Assembly: GCA_037126765.1 (NCBI GenBank)
Contig: JBBCBC010000026.1
Location: 5,920,037 to 5,984,036, forward strand
Source: Stenogyne calaminthoides
Taxonomy: Eukaryota; Streptophyta; Magnoliopsida; Lamiales; Lamiaceae
Direction: 5' to 3'
DNA: 64,000 nt
Shown: positions 38,729 to 51,548 of the stretch, piece after piece
How the letters are laid out: the number at the start of each line of letters is the position of its first letter
Numbering within the stretch: position 1 is the first letter of the stretch
Position numbers and translations under genes: made by a program
Notes under the pieces: generated by a model
Seen by the model: the letters and a program-made list of their open reading frames with translations, nothing else
The model's database searches: none
Told to the model about the DNA's origin: nothing

Positions 38729-41700
38729 TTCCCGTCTCCTTCACGTGCGTCCTTGTCCTCAAGGACTAATTCCGGAAAACGTTCTCGCATCGTCCCCAAA
38801 TGCTCCCAAGTTGCTTCTTCTAATGGTAAATCTTCCCATTCAAGCAAAACCTCCCAACGCAACCTGCCCCCTTTCTTTACTTGACGATAATCCAAAGCCC
38901 TTCGTGGTCGAATAATTATGTTCCCATCGGTATTCACCGCCGGCAACCCATTTCTAGGTTCAATTTCGGGACCAAGTCTCCTCTTTAATTGTGAGACGTG
39001 CACTATCGGGTGTATTTGTGCATCCGGAGGCAACTCCAAACGATACGCCACCTCGCCAACTCGCCTTTCAACGCGGAATGGACCATAATATCGACTCCCA
39101 AGCTTGTAAAGTGCCTTTTGCGAGATAGTTTGCTGACGATGTGGCCTTAATTTTAGATACACCAAGTCACCTGCTTCAAAAACTTCATCCCGTCGCTTTG
39201 CATCGTAATTCTCCTTCATCTTCCGAATTGACTCGTGCAAAGTCTCCTTCAATTCACGTAGCATCAAATCACGTTCATACAACTCCCGGTCAACTTCCGC
39301 ATTGAGCGAACTATTGTTCTCGTAATTAATAAGATGTGGAGGTGGCCTTCCATAAACTAATTCAAATGGAGTAAACCGAGTAGACGCGTGAAAGGTTGTA
39401 TTATACCAATATTCCGCCCAAGGCAAATACTCTTCCCATTTCTTCGGGTTTTGATGAACATAGCAACTCAAGTATTGCTCTAGTGTGCGATTCGTCACCT
39501 CCGTTTGACCGTCCGTTTGAGGATGATAAGCGGAGCTCATAGCTAACCGTCCCCTGCAGCTTAAAGAATTCTCTCCAAAAATTACTTATGAAAATCCGGT
39601 CACGATCCGTAACAATAGAGCGCGGTACCCCGTGCAAACGAATTATGTACTCAACGAACAAACGAGCAACCGATTTAGCAGTGTAGGGATGAACAATAGG
39701 AATAAAATGCACATACTTAGTTAGTCGGTCCACCACCACTACGATTCCATTAAATCCATTAGACGTAGGCAATCCTTCAATGAAGTCCATCGTGACATCC
39801 TCCCAAATCCGACTCGGGATGGTTAATGGTTGCAAAAGTCCACTCGGTTTGCGCAAATCCGTCTTAACCCGCTGACATATATCACATTGTGCCACATAAT
39901 TCTTCACATCCGACTTAACCCCAGCCCAATAAAAGGTAGACGTGATGCGTGACCATGTCCTGTAGATTCCCGAATGGCCTCCTATTAATGAATCATGAAA
40001 ATGAGCCAAAATTTCCTTACGCAAATCGTCAACCTTGGGTACCATCACCTTGCCATGAAATAATATCATTCCATCCCTAACTTCATACTCCTCTAGCGTG
40101 ATTTCATCCTTCTGCTCAATCTTTAACCTCAACTCTTCCAACATTGGATCCTTGCAAGTCTCTGCCCGAATCCAATCCCAAACCCCCCAAATAGGCCCTG
40201 TGATTGAGTTGACTTGCGGTCCATCGCCCCGTCGAGATAACGCATCCGCCACAGCATTTTGCCTTCCCGATCGATATAAAATCTCGAATTCAAACCCCAT
40301 TAACTTCGCCACGAACTTTTGTTGCTCCGGTGTGACAATCCGCTGCTCAAGAAGATGTTTCAACGGTTGTTGATCGGTTATGATCCAAAATTTCCATCCC
40401 AAAAGATATGGTCGCCATGTTCGCACCGCTTCAACTATTGCCATCAATTCCTTAACATAGACTGACCACTCAAACTTCTTGACTCCCAAAGCCTTGCTCA
40501 GATAAGCCAACGGTCGACCTTCTTGAACTAATACCGCCCCGATTCCGTAATCGCTGGCGTCCGTGTGCACCTCAAATTCCTTGTCAAAATCCGGCATTGC
40601 GAGTACCGGCGTGACCATCATGGCCTGTTTTAGTTCCTTAAACGCCTTGTCGCCCTCTTCCGTCCATACAAACGGTCCCTTCTTGGTCATGCTCGTTAGA
40701 GGTCTCGCTATCGTGCCGTAATTTTGCACGAACTTCCTATAGTATCCGGTTAACCCCAGAAACCCCGAAGTTCAGTAACATTAGTCGGTCGAGGCCAAGT
40801 CTGCATTGCCTCTATCTTCTTTGGATCGACCTTAACCCCTTCCACCGTTATTATGTGACCAAGGTAATCCGCTGCTTCTTCCCCAAATTTGCACTTAGTG
40901 GGTTTAATATAAAACTTGGAATGTAGATGGTGCATTGCACAGCCCAAATGGCATGACGAGATACTCGTAGTGACCGTGATGCGTCCTGAAAGCTGTCTTA
41001 TGGATGTCTTCATCGGCCACGCGAATTTGGTGATACCCCGCTCGAAGATCCAATTTCGAGAAATATTTTGAACCTCCCAACTCGTCTAACATGTCGTCAA
41101 TAGTTGGAATCGGAAATCTATCCTTCACCGTAGCCTTATTCAGAGCACGATAGTCGGTGCAAAAACGCCACGTGCCATCCTTTTTCTTTACCAATAGGAC
41201 AGGTGATGAAAATGGGCTCGAGCTCGGTCGTATGAGTCCCTTTTCGAGCATCTCCCGTACTTGACGCTCAATCTCCTCTTTTTGAAAGTGAGCATATCGA
41301 TAAGGATGCACGTTCACCGGTTGCGTTTCATCCTTCAACGTGATGCGATGATCGAATGCCCTTTTTGGTGGCAGCCCCAATGGTTCGTCCATAACATGGC
41401 GAAACTGGTCCAAAAGTTGTTGTATCTGTGGGTGATACTGTCCTCGCTCCTTTGTGGACGCGTCATCTACTTTCTCGACCCTGATCGAGTAACACTGAGC
41501 CTTCTTTCTCCATAGCCTCTCAATGCACTTCACCCCTACTTCCTTAACTTGCTCGTCGACGCCCGTGGTTAAAACAACCATGCCATCTCCCCACTTGAAT
41601 TCCATCGTTCCCTTTCCATAATCTGAAATTACTGGCCCTAATCCTTCAAGCCACTGAACCCCTAGAACCACGTCTGGCCCTGCCAAAAGTAAAAAGCATA

Positions 41701-43017
41701 TAAATCTGCAGTGATGACGACGCCTTATACCTTAATCGGTACATCCTTGTATACCACATTACAAGTGATACCCTCGCCACTAGCCACTCGAACCTTGAAA
41801 GGTTCCACCTGAATTGCTTTCAAATTGAGTTTGTTAGCCACTTTATAATTAATGAAGTTGTGGGACGAACCGTTATCAATTAAAACAATCACTCGTTTAT
41901 CTTTAATCCATGCTCCCATCTTCATGGTTTTCGGACCGTGAGTGCCGGCGATTGCATGAACTGAAATCTCAACATCCTCCGTTGGTCCATTATCATCTGG
42001 TTCCTCTTCTTCACCCTCCTCACATTCCATAGGTTCGATTAAAAACGCCTGAGTTGTTTTGCACCGATGCCCTGGTGTGAACTTCTCGTCACAGTTAAAA
42101 CACAATCCTTTTTCCCGACGTTTTTGCATCTCCTCCCATGATAGGCGTCTTACCCCTGACGTGTTCGATCTTGGATTTGTGTCAGTGCCCCCGAACATAT
42201 TGACCCCTCCGCCACGAATTTCTGTCGGATTCGCTCCAGTCCTACGCGCTTCTGTCCGCGGGTTGCGTTTGGCCGCACTTAGGTGATCATCGCGCAATCG
42301 CGCCACTTCGATTGCATCGAGGTAAGTCTTAGGTCGATAGACTCGCACTTCTATTGCTAATTCCGTCTTCAGCCCGCCAATGAATGCGCCCACGAGTGCT
42401 TTCTCCGGCCAATCTTGCACCCTACTTGCGACGGGCTCAAACTCCTTTTGGTACTCGCGTAAGGTGCCGGTTTATTTGACGTGGGATAATGCCTCATCGT
42501 AATCGATGTAATCGGACGGCCCAAAGCGGGTCATCAATTCTTTTTCGAAATCCTTCCAGCGCACAGTCCTTTCTTTTTTCTTGTAAACCCTACTAATCCA
42601 TTGCCACCAAATATTAGCTTCTCCTTCCATGTAATAAGCAGCGTAACGTACCTTATCTTCTCGTTTGATATCATGCAAATCGAAGTATTGGTTGGCTCGA
42701 CTTAGCCATGAAACTGGGTCGTCCCCTTTAAAGGTCGGACTCGTGAGCTTGGGTCGATTGGTTCGTCGCTCGTCCCTTCCCCGATCATCTTTTCCTTCTT
42801 GAAGGGTCCAGTTCGATTTGTCAGAATCCGATTCAGATGACGCGGACTCTTCCGATGAATTGTTCTTGTCCTTCTTCTTCTCCCGTTGGCGTTCCCCTAG
42901 TTTCCCTACCTGGCGTGACAAATCTGCAATGGTCTCAATCACCGCATCGAACTTGACGCCTACATTCACCACAGTTGTCTCCAAGAGTTCAATCCTTTCC
43001 TTATGAGTTCCTGTCAT
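38638..43017 (-). pseudogene. Chromovirus gag-pol polyprotein, broken
   Basis: Gag starts at ATG 43017 and has a Retrotrans_gag region (EGEANIWWQWISRVYKK) and a zinc knuckle CFNCDEKFTPGHRC near 42090. The protease motif is LIDNGSSHNFI near 41870. RT spans about 41370-40760 with CTDYRALNKAT, KLDLRAGYHQI and MPFGLCNAPSTFQ. RNase H follows (HTDASDYGIGAVL, TDQQPLKHLL). Integrase has an HHCC finger (HFHDSLIGGHSG, CDICQRVK) and core acidic residues in TMDFIEGLP, VTDRDRIF and the DGQTEVTNRTLEQY block. A chromodomain (WEVLLEWEDLPLEEATWEHL) lies near 38810-38880. Lesions: TAA at 42472-42474, TAA at 41725-41727, a frameshift near 41700, an in-RT deletion at about 40916-40924 that removes the catalytic aspartates, a frameshift near 40755 and one near 39548. 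Confidence 0.92.
38729..38741 (-). promoter_or_regulatory. Chromovirus polypurine tract inside coding sequence
   Basis: Read on the minus strand, AAGGAGACGGGAA directly abuts the TGATGCG start of the 3' LTR. It lies within the reading frame, between the chromodomain and the C-terminal tail. Confidence 0.75.
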
Positions 43018-43047
43018 CGTGCGTATCCTCTCTCGATTCTCGAATAC

Positions 43048-43065
43048 TCTCAATGAAAGCACCAA
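43048..43065 (-). promoter_or_regulatory. Chromovirus primer-binding site candidate
   Basis: Two bases inside the 5' LTR edge the minus strand reads TTGGTGCTTTCATTGAGA. Position and length fit a primer site. It is not the common initiator-Met site and I did not assign the tRNA. Confidence 0.55.
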
Positions 43066-43067
43066 TT

Positions 43068-43533
43068 TGATGAGAACCGCGAACACAAACTTGCAATTAA
43101 CGAACAATTGTGCCCCAACACAGGTTGGCAAGAACAATTGGTTTTGACAAAGTTGCCAAGAGAAAAGTTTATTGATATTAACGTAACCAACATATAAATA
43201 GAGCCAGGACTAAAACTAAGATAAAAAGGACCAAATCCATCCTAATCTAAAAGATATGAAAATAACCGCATCCTAATCTAGAAGATATGAAAATAACCGC
43301 AAAATAAAAGAACAAAAAAGTAAATCTTGGTGACTCTTGCAAATATTCACACTCATCTTGAATATCTTGAGTATCTTGATAAAAGTAGGACAATATTTTT
43401 CAATTCTTGCCAATCCTACTTCAACCATATCGCGGGTCCCTTCTATTGAGTCGGGCCTTGCACCGCTTCCCTTAGCCTAGCCCGCCTAGCCCGATTGTAT
43501 GCATTCTTTAGCCCGCGACCCTCGTTCGCATCA
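43068..43533 (-). repeat. Chromovirus 5' LTR
   Basis: 466 bases with the same termini as the 3' LTR. It lacks the sequence gaaaaaaacgtccggtct found at about 38365 in the 3' LTR. The 31-base tandem pair is present. Confidence 0.92.
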
Positions 43534-44254
43534 AACAACTTCAACACTTCCTCCACTATCTAGCATAACCATCCATGTTCTTCTCCCTTTTCACTCTTAC
43601 AATTTGCAACCACTTGACTGGTTGACCGCACTGTCGAGTGCGATAAAAATATACCCTTGTCTACTCTGCTAAATCGTAGTAGTGATAGGTAAGGGGTCAA
43701 TCCAAAGGGAATGTAGAATAATTATTATGCTAACTAAATGGATTTAATGGAAACTTACTCAACAAACAAATAGGGGGTGTTTGGATTGGTTTTCTAAATA
43801 CTACTGAAACAAAATCAAAATAACTAAAATAACAAATAAAATCAATCAATAAAAGGCTTCCAATTCACAGTTCATTCATCCCTCAGTTCTAATTATATTA
43901 ATTAAATTTAACGTCTGATTATTCTTGCTCATAGACTAATGTCCGTCAATAAACAACAAGCTCTATTTATCGGTATTCCCCCTTAATTATGTTCAATTGA
44001 AACAAGCTCTTCAACAAACCTTTTTAGCCGAACAGTCTAGATACGATCTAAATTTAATTCAGCAAAAACATTAAACTCTAGGATAAAGGACAAACAAATT
44101 CCCAAATAGGCAAGCTCGATTCGAAAGAATTCGATTTATATCACCCTAGCAAAATATTACTAGTTGCTACCAATTGCCATAAATTCATAACAATTACGGA
44201 TTATAAATTATGAACTAGCATGCATGTAATAATTAAATAATCTAGCTGATCAAT
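43534..44254. other. Non-coding DNA, unidentified
   Basis: No gene. The stretch gataggtaaggggtcaatccaaaggga (around 43685-43710) and the AT-rich sequence after it have the look of plant repeat DNA, but I cannot name a family. Confidence 0.4.
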
Positions 44255-45140
44255 TTAAATTAAATAATCAAGCATGAAAGAAAATAAAACAGATGAGTTT
44301 AAATTATCTTCTGTGGGAACACTTTCTAACTCTATCTCTCCTCTAGCGATTATCTCTCGTATTAAGTGATAACGTCTCGGTACATGCTTGTTTCTGTTAT
44401 TGGATCTCGGTTCCCTTGCTTGTGCAACCGCACCAGCAATGTACTCAACTTCGGTTGTTGAATCCGCGGTTGTCTCTTGCTTGGAACTATTACAACTAAC
44501 TCGCCCCCCCATTGAGAGTGAAAACATAACTTTGGCGTGACTTGTAATCATCACGATCGGATGAAAAATTGGCGTCAACATACACAGTTCCAACTAGTTC
44601 TGACTGTCCACCATAGACAAGAAATCAATCTTTAGTACGTCTAAGGTACTTCAGAATGTTCTTGACAGCAATCCAGTGAGGTTCACCTGGATTCTGCTGG
44701 TATCTACCAGTGAAGCTGACAGCGAAGGCCACATCAAGCCTAGTGCAAGTCATGGCGTACATGATGGAACCAATTGCAGATACATATGGTACATCCTTCA
44801 TGTGCTGGATATCAGCTTCTGTGGAAGGACAATCCTTCTTTAATAGCTTTATCCCAAGACATGTCGGTAGAGAACCTCTCTTAGAGTTCTTCATCGCAAA
44901 TCGCTTTAGCACCTTATCTACGTAGGTGGACTGTGACAACCCCAACATCTTCTTGGATCTATCCCTGTGGATCTTGATCCCTAAGATGTAGCAGACTTCA
45001 CCAAGATCCTTCATCATGAAGGTCTTTGATAACCAATCTTTCACGGACTGCATAAGTGGGATATTGTTTCCTATAATCAATATTGTTGATGTAGCACGAA
45101 TGTTGTTCCAGATGTTGGACAACATTCTGCACAACATCAT
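44255..45140 (-). pseudogene. Copia RT and RNase H fragment
   Basis: 45140-44625 encodes the C-terminal half of a copia RT (LSKTFMMKDLGEVCYILGIK, LSQSTYVDKVLKRF, YVSAIGSIMYAMTCTR). 44593-44255 encodes RNase H with SSKQETTADSTTEVEYIA and RYHLIREIIARGEIE. It is a diverged relative of the fragment at 46924-47882 in the same orientation. No LTR directly joins it. The finger/palm part of RT, including the YVDD box, is largely missing. Confidence 0.85.
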
Positions 45141-45270
45141 AAATTTGCCCTTTCTCCTAACACTTACTCTTTTTTATTAGATGTGTTTTTCTATGTTTCC
45201 TACATTGCAAGTTGAAGACAATTTCGGATATTGTCAAGCGGTTGCACTGTGGTGGAGTGAGAATAGAAAG
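45141..45270. other. Short spacer before a copia LTR
   Basis: Contains gatgttgttcc/ggacaacattc inverted words. No gene. Confidence 0.4.
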
Positions 45271-46880
45271 TGTTGGAATTTAGAGGCACGTAAACACGTA
45301 ATACATGCGCAGCGGAAATTAAAGTTCACCAACAACGAACAGTTAATTACATAATTAAATACGAGTAAACGTAAACAAAATTCTTACAACAATTCGTACA
45401 CGGATTCCTCAACTATGGTACTCACATAACAGTCGTTTACTAATCTGCACAGATCTGTCAGCGTTGAATCCCCGAGATGAATTTGCTAGGAAAATCCAAA
45501 CTCTAGATTTTATGGAGAAAATATGAAGTAATTCCTTATTTTGTGAATTCCTAAGAGCTTGTATATATGAGGAGGCTTAGCTTATTTCCCAAGCTAGCCC
45601 AATTAGGGAAATAAAATCCCTAATCTTGAATTAAATTAATTCCTTTTAATTTAATTCCCTAAATATAAATCTCTACGGATTTAAATGTCTTATATGAAAA
45701 TCTCTAACATTTATTTCCATATACATTAAATCCTACAATTATATTCCAAATATAATTATTGGGAATTATTATTTAATTAAATCCAATTTACTTAAATATT
45801 AATAATAATTAATTCCGAATTAATCTATTATTAATTACTTCTCCATAAATTAAATATTAAATCCAATTTAACATTTAATCAACCAACTATAATTAGTAAA
45901 CAACCATTACTTGTTGTGTGACCCATAGGCCCTCATATATCGAGCGATTAGTCAAACTAACCGTCTTAATTGAACCATAGACAATAAATCAGACATTCTC
46001 AATATATGAGGTACGTTGCGAGGAAATGTGCAACTACCTGTAACTGAAACATGGGCTATTACGATTTCCTCCTTTCATTCGCGAATACTCGATTAAGTCT
46101 TGAACATGATGAAGTGTCTATTCAAATAACTTAATCAATTTATCTCTAATCACTAATTGATCATGTATGTCACACTTAGCCACAAAGTCTAAGTTGACGT
46201 GCATCGGCCGATGACTTAGATCCAATTATGATGAGAAGATGAATATTCTCTCTAAATCCACATTGAGGAATGAATCCTATTCTTGGCTCAACTACCACGC
46301 ACATGCACTTCGTGATGAACCCAATCCAAACCATATCTACCCATAGACGGGTGCAAGCGTCGGTCATGGTCAAAGTTCATCACTCCACACACGTCGTGCG
46401 TATTGACCTCAAGTCAAAGGAGTATCGCATCGCTCCCACTAACTGAGACACCCGTAGACACATATAGTGGAAATACATCAAACGGTTTCTCGGATGGGTA
46501 TACCAATACCCTCTAAGGTATCTGTGCATCCATCATGAGTTACCTAGTATCTCGTAGTAAGTGAAATCTTACTACACTCTCTAAGAGTATGATGCAGATC
46601 GCACACCGATCTTCATTGCATCATCAATATCCCATTCTTGATGATCCTTGATCGGGGCTATTTGTGAATCATGCTTAAGTCATTTGAGTTCTCACAACCT
46701 CAATGACAGCAATGACTCATGGGAACACTTGCATGAATAAATGCAAACAATCAAACATAATATTCAAACAAGTGTATTGCCATACATTAATATTAAATGA
46801 ACTATAATATTAAATCAAACTGAATATCGTTGAGTATTATGTCCTTACAATAGATTGTCTCTAGGACATTAACTCTAACA
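45271..46880 (-). mobile_element. Copia 3' LTR, complete
   Basis: 1610 bases from TGTTGGAATTTAG to CTCTAACA on the + strand. It is the same family as the solo LTR at 9213-10812, inverted. Directly to the right, the minus strand reads AAGTGGGAGAT, the polypurine tract (46881-46893). The companion 5' LTR is not in the window, because the element is broken inside integrase at about 49125. Confidence 0.92.
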
Positions 46881-49125
46881 ATCTCCCACTTGGACTAGAG
46901 TCAATCACCTACATGTCTAACCCCTAGACCATCAAATGTCTAGTGCGTACATGAACACTCAGTGTTTTGGTGAAATGATCTTCAAAATTAAATATGTGGG
47001 AATACATTTTAATTATATTTCTCCTATCCTTATGATCTCTCAGATCAAATGATAAGTCTGGGTACATGCTTGTTTCTGTTTGTTGATCTCGGTTCCTTTG
47101 CTTGCGCATTCGTACCAACGTTGTCTAATACAACTCTACTAGACAACTGTCACTTGGAACTACCCCTAGTTCTCTTAAGAACTTATAAAATCCAGACAGC
47201 CTCCTTGAGGCTTCTGATACAACAATGTACTCAACTTCGGTTGTTGAATCTGCGGTCCTTTTGCTTGGAACTATTCCAACCGACCGCCTCATTATTGAGA
47301 GTGAAACGTAACCTGACTGTGATTTGTAATCATCACAGTCGAATTGGAAACTTGTGTCAGCTTAACCAGTCACTACTAGTTCTGACTGTCCACTATAGAC
47401 AAGGAAACATTCTTTAGTTCGTCTAAGATACTTCAGAATGGTCTTGACAACAATCCAGTGAGAATCACCCGGATTCTGTTGGTATTTACCAGTGATGTTG
47501 ATAGCGTAGGCCACGTTTGGCCTCGCGCAAGTCATGGCGTACATGAATGACCCAATTGCATATGCATATGGGACATCTTTCATGTGCTTGATATCAGCTT
47601 TCAACAGAAAGGACAATCCTTATTTGATAGCTTTATCCAATTATTTGCCGATAGAGACCCTCTCTTAGAGTTCTCCATCGCAAAACACTTCAACACCTTG
47701 TCTACATAGGTGGACTGTGACAGTCTCAACATCTTCTTGGATCTATCCAAGTGGATCTTGATCCCCAAGATGTAGCAGACTTCACCAAGATCCTTCATCA
47801 TGAAGGTCTTTGACAACAAATCTTTAATGGACTGCATTAACGGGATATCGTTTCCCAAAATCAATATGTCATTGACATACACGATTATGAAAATAATATT
47901 CTTTCTGTTGCGTTTATAATAAACGCAAGGACTTTCGAATTTCTGATGAAGTCAAAACTTGATAGCTTCATCAAATCGGATATTCCAACTTCTAGAAGCT
48001 TACGTCAATCCATAAATGGATCTCTTTAGCTTGCATACTAAATTAGAGTTTGTCTTAGATGTAAAACCTTCTGGTTGAGTCATAAACGCTTCCTTATCAA
48101 TGTTTGCATTAAGGAAAGTTGTTTTGACATACATCTACCAAATCTCATAATCATAGTGTGCTGCTATCGCAAGTAAAATTCGAATGGACTTGATCTTTGC
48201 AACTAGTGAGAAGGTCTCATCATAGTCAATGCCTTAGCGTCGACTATCACCCTTCGCCACCAACCTAACTTTGTAGGTTTGTAACTTTGCCATTTGCATG
48301 GGTCTAACCTCTTTAGGCAACTCAACCAAGTCCCAGACTTGATTGATGTACATCGAGTCCATTTTGGGTTTCATGGCTTCATGCCACTTCCCTGAATCAA
48401 TATCTAATATTGCTTTAGAATAAGTATTAGGATCGTCCTTATCCGGTATGTCCACATTATCGAGTTCCTCCAAGATGTAATCGTATCTAATGGGCGGATT
48501 TCAATTTCTAATTGACTTACAGAGCTGTGGTTGTGCAGGATGTACATTCTGATCGTGAAAATTTTGTGGTGCATCGATTTCATCAATGTCCGGAGAGTCC
48601 TCAAGAGCTACACTTTCACATGCCTCTTGGGCGGGAGTTTGAACTATGTTGTTCTCATTCAGCCCACTTGGAGGTTCTTGCACAGGCAAGCAAACTCCAA
48701 TTACGCTCCCACTGGCTGAAAGACGATCACCTAGTGAAAGACTCCCACCGTGAAAGTTGTTGAATGCTCCCACTGATTCCTTGTCATGTTACTTTGACAA
48801 GATATCAGTCTCTTTGTTAATTTGTGGTTCTTGAATTTCTTCAAGTTCCATCAGCTTACGACCTTGTTCCTTAAAGACGTAGTCTTCTTCGAGGAGCTTG
48901 GTCTGCCTAGAAACAATCACTGATTGTTTCTCAGGTAGATAGAAGTGATATCCTTTAGTTTTCTTAGGATATCTCACAAAGTAACCCTTTTCACCTTTGG
49001 ATTCCAACTTGTCGGTAAGCATCCTTTTCACAATCACGGGGCAACCCCATGTTTGATATGTGTAAAAGTTGGCTTCTTGCCACACCATAGTTCATATGGT
49101 ATATGCTCATCATGGACCATTCATA
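46881..49125 (-). pseudogene. Copia pol fragment: integrase end, RT, RNase H
   Basis: Minus strand. 49088-48789 is the integrase C-terminal region (WGCPVIVKRMLTDKLES, EKGYFVRYPKKTKGYHFYLP). 48773-48234 is the linker and start of RT. 47882-47601 has YVNDILILGNDIPLMQSIKD, where YVND replaces the catalytic YVDD, then LGEVCYILGIKIH. 47616-47362 has YAIGSFMYAMTCARPNVAYAI. The RNase H end is frameshifted at 47118-46924. From 47808 rightward it is the second copy of 1-1311. Confidence 0.88.
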
Positions 49126-51548
49126 CGATGAAGACTAAGAGGTGGGGTAATAGGGGCGATGTTGCTATGAAAATTGATATTAGCAAGGCATACGACGAGT
49201 AGATTGGCATTTTCGACTAGCATGCTTCGTCGGATGGGGATCTGTGATAAATGGGTTGATTGGATGAGTTTATGTGTACAGACTGGAGTACTCTTTTGTG
49301 GTTAACGAGGAATTGTTGGTCCTATCTCACCCGGAGGGGTCTTCAAAGGTGATCCTCTTTCACCTTATCACTTTATCTTGTGTGCCAGAAGGCCTTTCGA
49401 GTTTACTTAAGCTTGAGAATCAGAGGGGAACATTCACGGGAGTAGAGTTTGTCATCGAGCTCCATCTATCTCTCACCTTATGTTCGGCTGATGATTGCCT
49501 TCTTTTTTGTCGGGCTCTCTTGTGGAAGAGTGTCAAGCGTTGAAATCATTTTTGGATTTGTATGAGAGGGCTTCTGGGCAAGCCATTAATTACTCAAAAT
49601 CCGAATTCTCTATATAGTACCAATGTGCAGTGATAATAGAGCGGCTTTGAGCAATGTCCTTGGGGTCAGTAATCCCCTGAACACGGGAAGGTATCTGGGC
49701 CTTCCCTCGTTAGTCGGGAGGAATAAATCTGAAATTTTCAGCCACATCAAGGACCGACTGTGGAGCAAACTTCAAAGATGGAGGAATAAAAAGCTTTCGA
49801 AAGCGGGGAAGGAGGTCCTCTTGAAATCTGCTGCCCAAGCAATTCCGGCTTATTGTATGAGCACTTTTCTTCTTCCGCCTTCGTTACTGGAAGATCTAGA
49901 GACAATGATGAACTTCGTTTTGGTGGGGTCACGGGGTCGAACCGAAAAAAAAGGGATCAAGTGGGAAGCACAGGAGTCTCTTTGCAAGCACAAGTCAGTG
50001 GGAGGTATGAGCTTTCGACACCTTTATGTTTTTAATGTTGCCATGCTGGGCAAATTGGGTTGGAAACTTCTGAATAATCCTGGTTCTTTAGTGGATCGAA
50101 TCCTAAAAACGAAATACTTTTCCTCAACTGATTTTCTTAATGTTAATATGGGATATAATCATAGCTACACGTGGAGGAGTATACACGAGGCTCGAGATTT
50201 GGTTAGGCGTGGAACGAGGTGGAAGGTCGGAGGAGGTGAGAATGTTAATATTTGGGGTAGCTCTTGGGTGGATAGTGATGCTTCTTTTTATATATCAACG
50301 ACTCCACTGCCTACTTTTGAGGATATGGTTGTAAATGACTTGTTCATTCCCGGTACGAGGGTTTGGGACCAAGACCTCATTGATGAGGCGTTTAACCCGG
50401 GTGACAGAGATGTCATTCTAAAAACAACGCCGGCTCCTATGGGATGTAATGATAAGCGTATTTGGCATTTTTCTGCAAACGGCAAATATTGATTAAATCG
50501 ACCTACAACTTGGCTATATGTCTTATAAACGATGACCAACCACGTGCTGATTCCCCATGGCAAAAACTTTGGACGTGTAAGGTGCCTCCAAAGGTGAAAT
50601 CATGTTATTGGAGGATATGTAAGGGATGGATGCCGGTTACTACCAAACTGATTCGCAGGGGTATAAATATATCTGCTTTGTGTCTGATTTGTGAAGCTCA
50701 AACTGAGACGGTATGGCATGCCTTCGTGGACTGCCCATTCGCTAAAGGTTGTTGGATAGAAAGTGGAGTGTGGGATGATCTGGAACGTTTAATACATGCT
50801 GCAGATAGCCATCGAGATCTGTTTCTTGGGATGTTGCAGCAGTACAGTGGGGATGATCTTGAGACTCTCATGATGGTGGCGTGGCAAATTTGGAAATCCC
50901 GTAATGACGTTGTTTGGGAGAAGAAGCGATCCAGTGTCTCTTGGTGTGTCCATCAGGCGAGGGATGTCCTTGAGGAGTGGAAAGCGGTGCGGTCTCGGCC
51001 ACCGGAGGAGAGCTGCGTGAGTCGGTGCTCTAAATGGCATGTTCCGCCAAGTGGTGTTATGAAACTAAATGTTGATGCGGAGTTTTTTTGCTGATGCATT
51101 GCTCACGGGGATCGGCATGGTTCTGAGGGACGACGAAGGGGATTTTGTTGCTGGGCGTACCTTAACACACATGGGTTTGATGAAGATCGATGAAGGAGAA
51201 GCATGGGATGCGTTTGAAGCGATCAAATGGGCAACAAGTTTGAGCTTGTCTCAAGTGGAAATTGAGTTGGATGCTAAGAGAGTGGTGGACGCGTACAAGA
51301 ACCCGGAAGTGCTTGATACTACTTTCGGGGACTTCGTTGATAGAGGGAAGGAGATCCTGCGTTCATTGCCTGATTTCAAGATTTCTTGGGTTAGTCGAAA
51401 TGCCAATACTACGGCACATTCTTTTGCTAGGAATTCTCGTTTTTTCGAGAGTCCTCATTGTTGGGTGGAGCCTTCGGTTTTTGTGGATGGCCTACTCGAT
51501 AGGTGCTACGTTTGCACCTAGGTTTTGGTGTCTTCGAAAAAAAAAAAA
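49126..51548 (+). mobile_element. L1-like LINE, right copy, with poly-A tail
   Basis: Same truncated LINE as 1312-3731. The A-run is at 51537-51548 and is shorter than in the left copy. Confidence 0.9.
49190..51521 (+). pseudogene. LINE ORF2 remnant, right copy
   Basis: Many single-base indels break the RT region: one near 49195 ends the motif A frame, and one turns FADD into a shifted SADD at about 49487. From 49623 to 50490 the frame is open through YLGLPSLVGRNKS and across the site where the left copy has a stop. A deletion near 50490 precedes zf-RVT (KVPPKVKSCYW, CLICEA). The RNase H part is more complete here than in the left copy: 51069-51521 includes GIGMVLRDDEGDFVAG, EGEAW and RNANTTAHSFAR. 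Confidence 0.87.

Larger units (their letters stand above)
38248..43533 (-). mobile_element. Ty3/gypsy chromovirus, full-length, defective
   Basis: The element reads right to left: 5' LTR (43068-43533), gag, protease, RT, RNase H, integrase, chromodomain, 3' LTR (38248-38728). Domain order with integrase after RNase H defines Ty3/gypsy, and the chromodomain defines a chromovirus; Reina-like affinity is only a guess. The outer flanks AACAG (38243-38247) and AACAA (43534-43538) match at four of five bases, consistent with a TSD. The two LTRs are almost identical apart from a roughly 16-base indel, so the insertion is fairly recent, yet the polyprotein carries several inactivating lesions. Confidence 0.93.

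Noticed and set aside
38638..43137. A working gag-pol polyprotein
   Set aside because: Two stops, several frameshifts and loss of the RT catalytic box; described as a pseudogene.
45271..46880. A second solo LTR
   Set aside because: It joins a purine tract and copia RNase H/RT sequence, so it is the 3' LTR of a truncated element.
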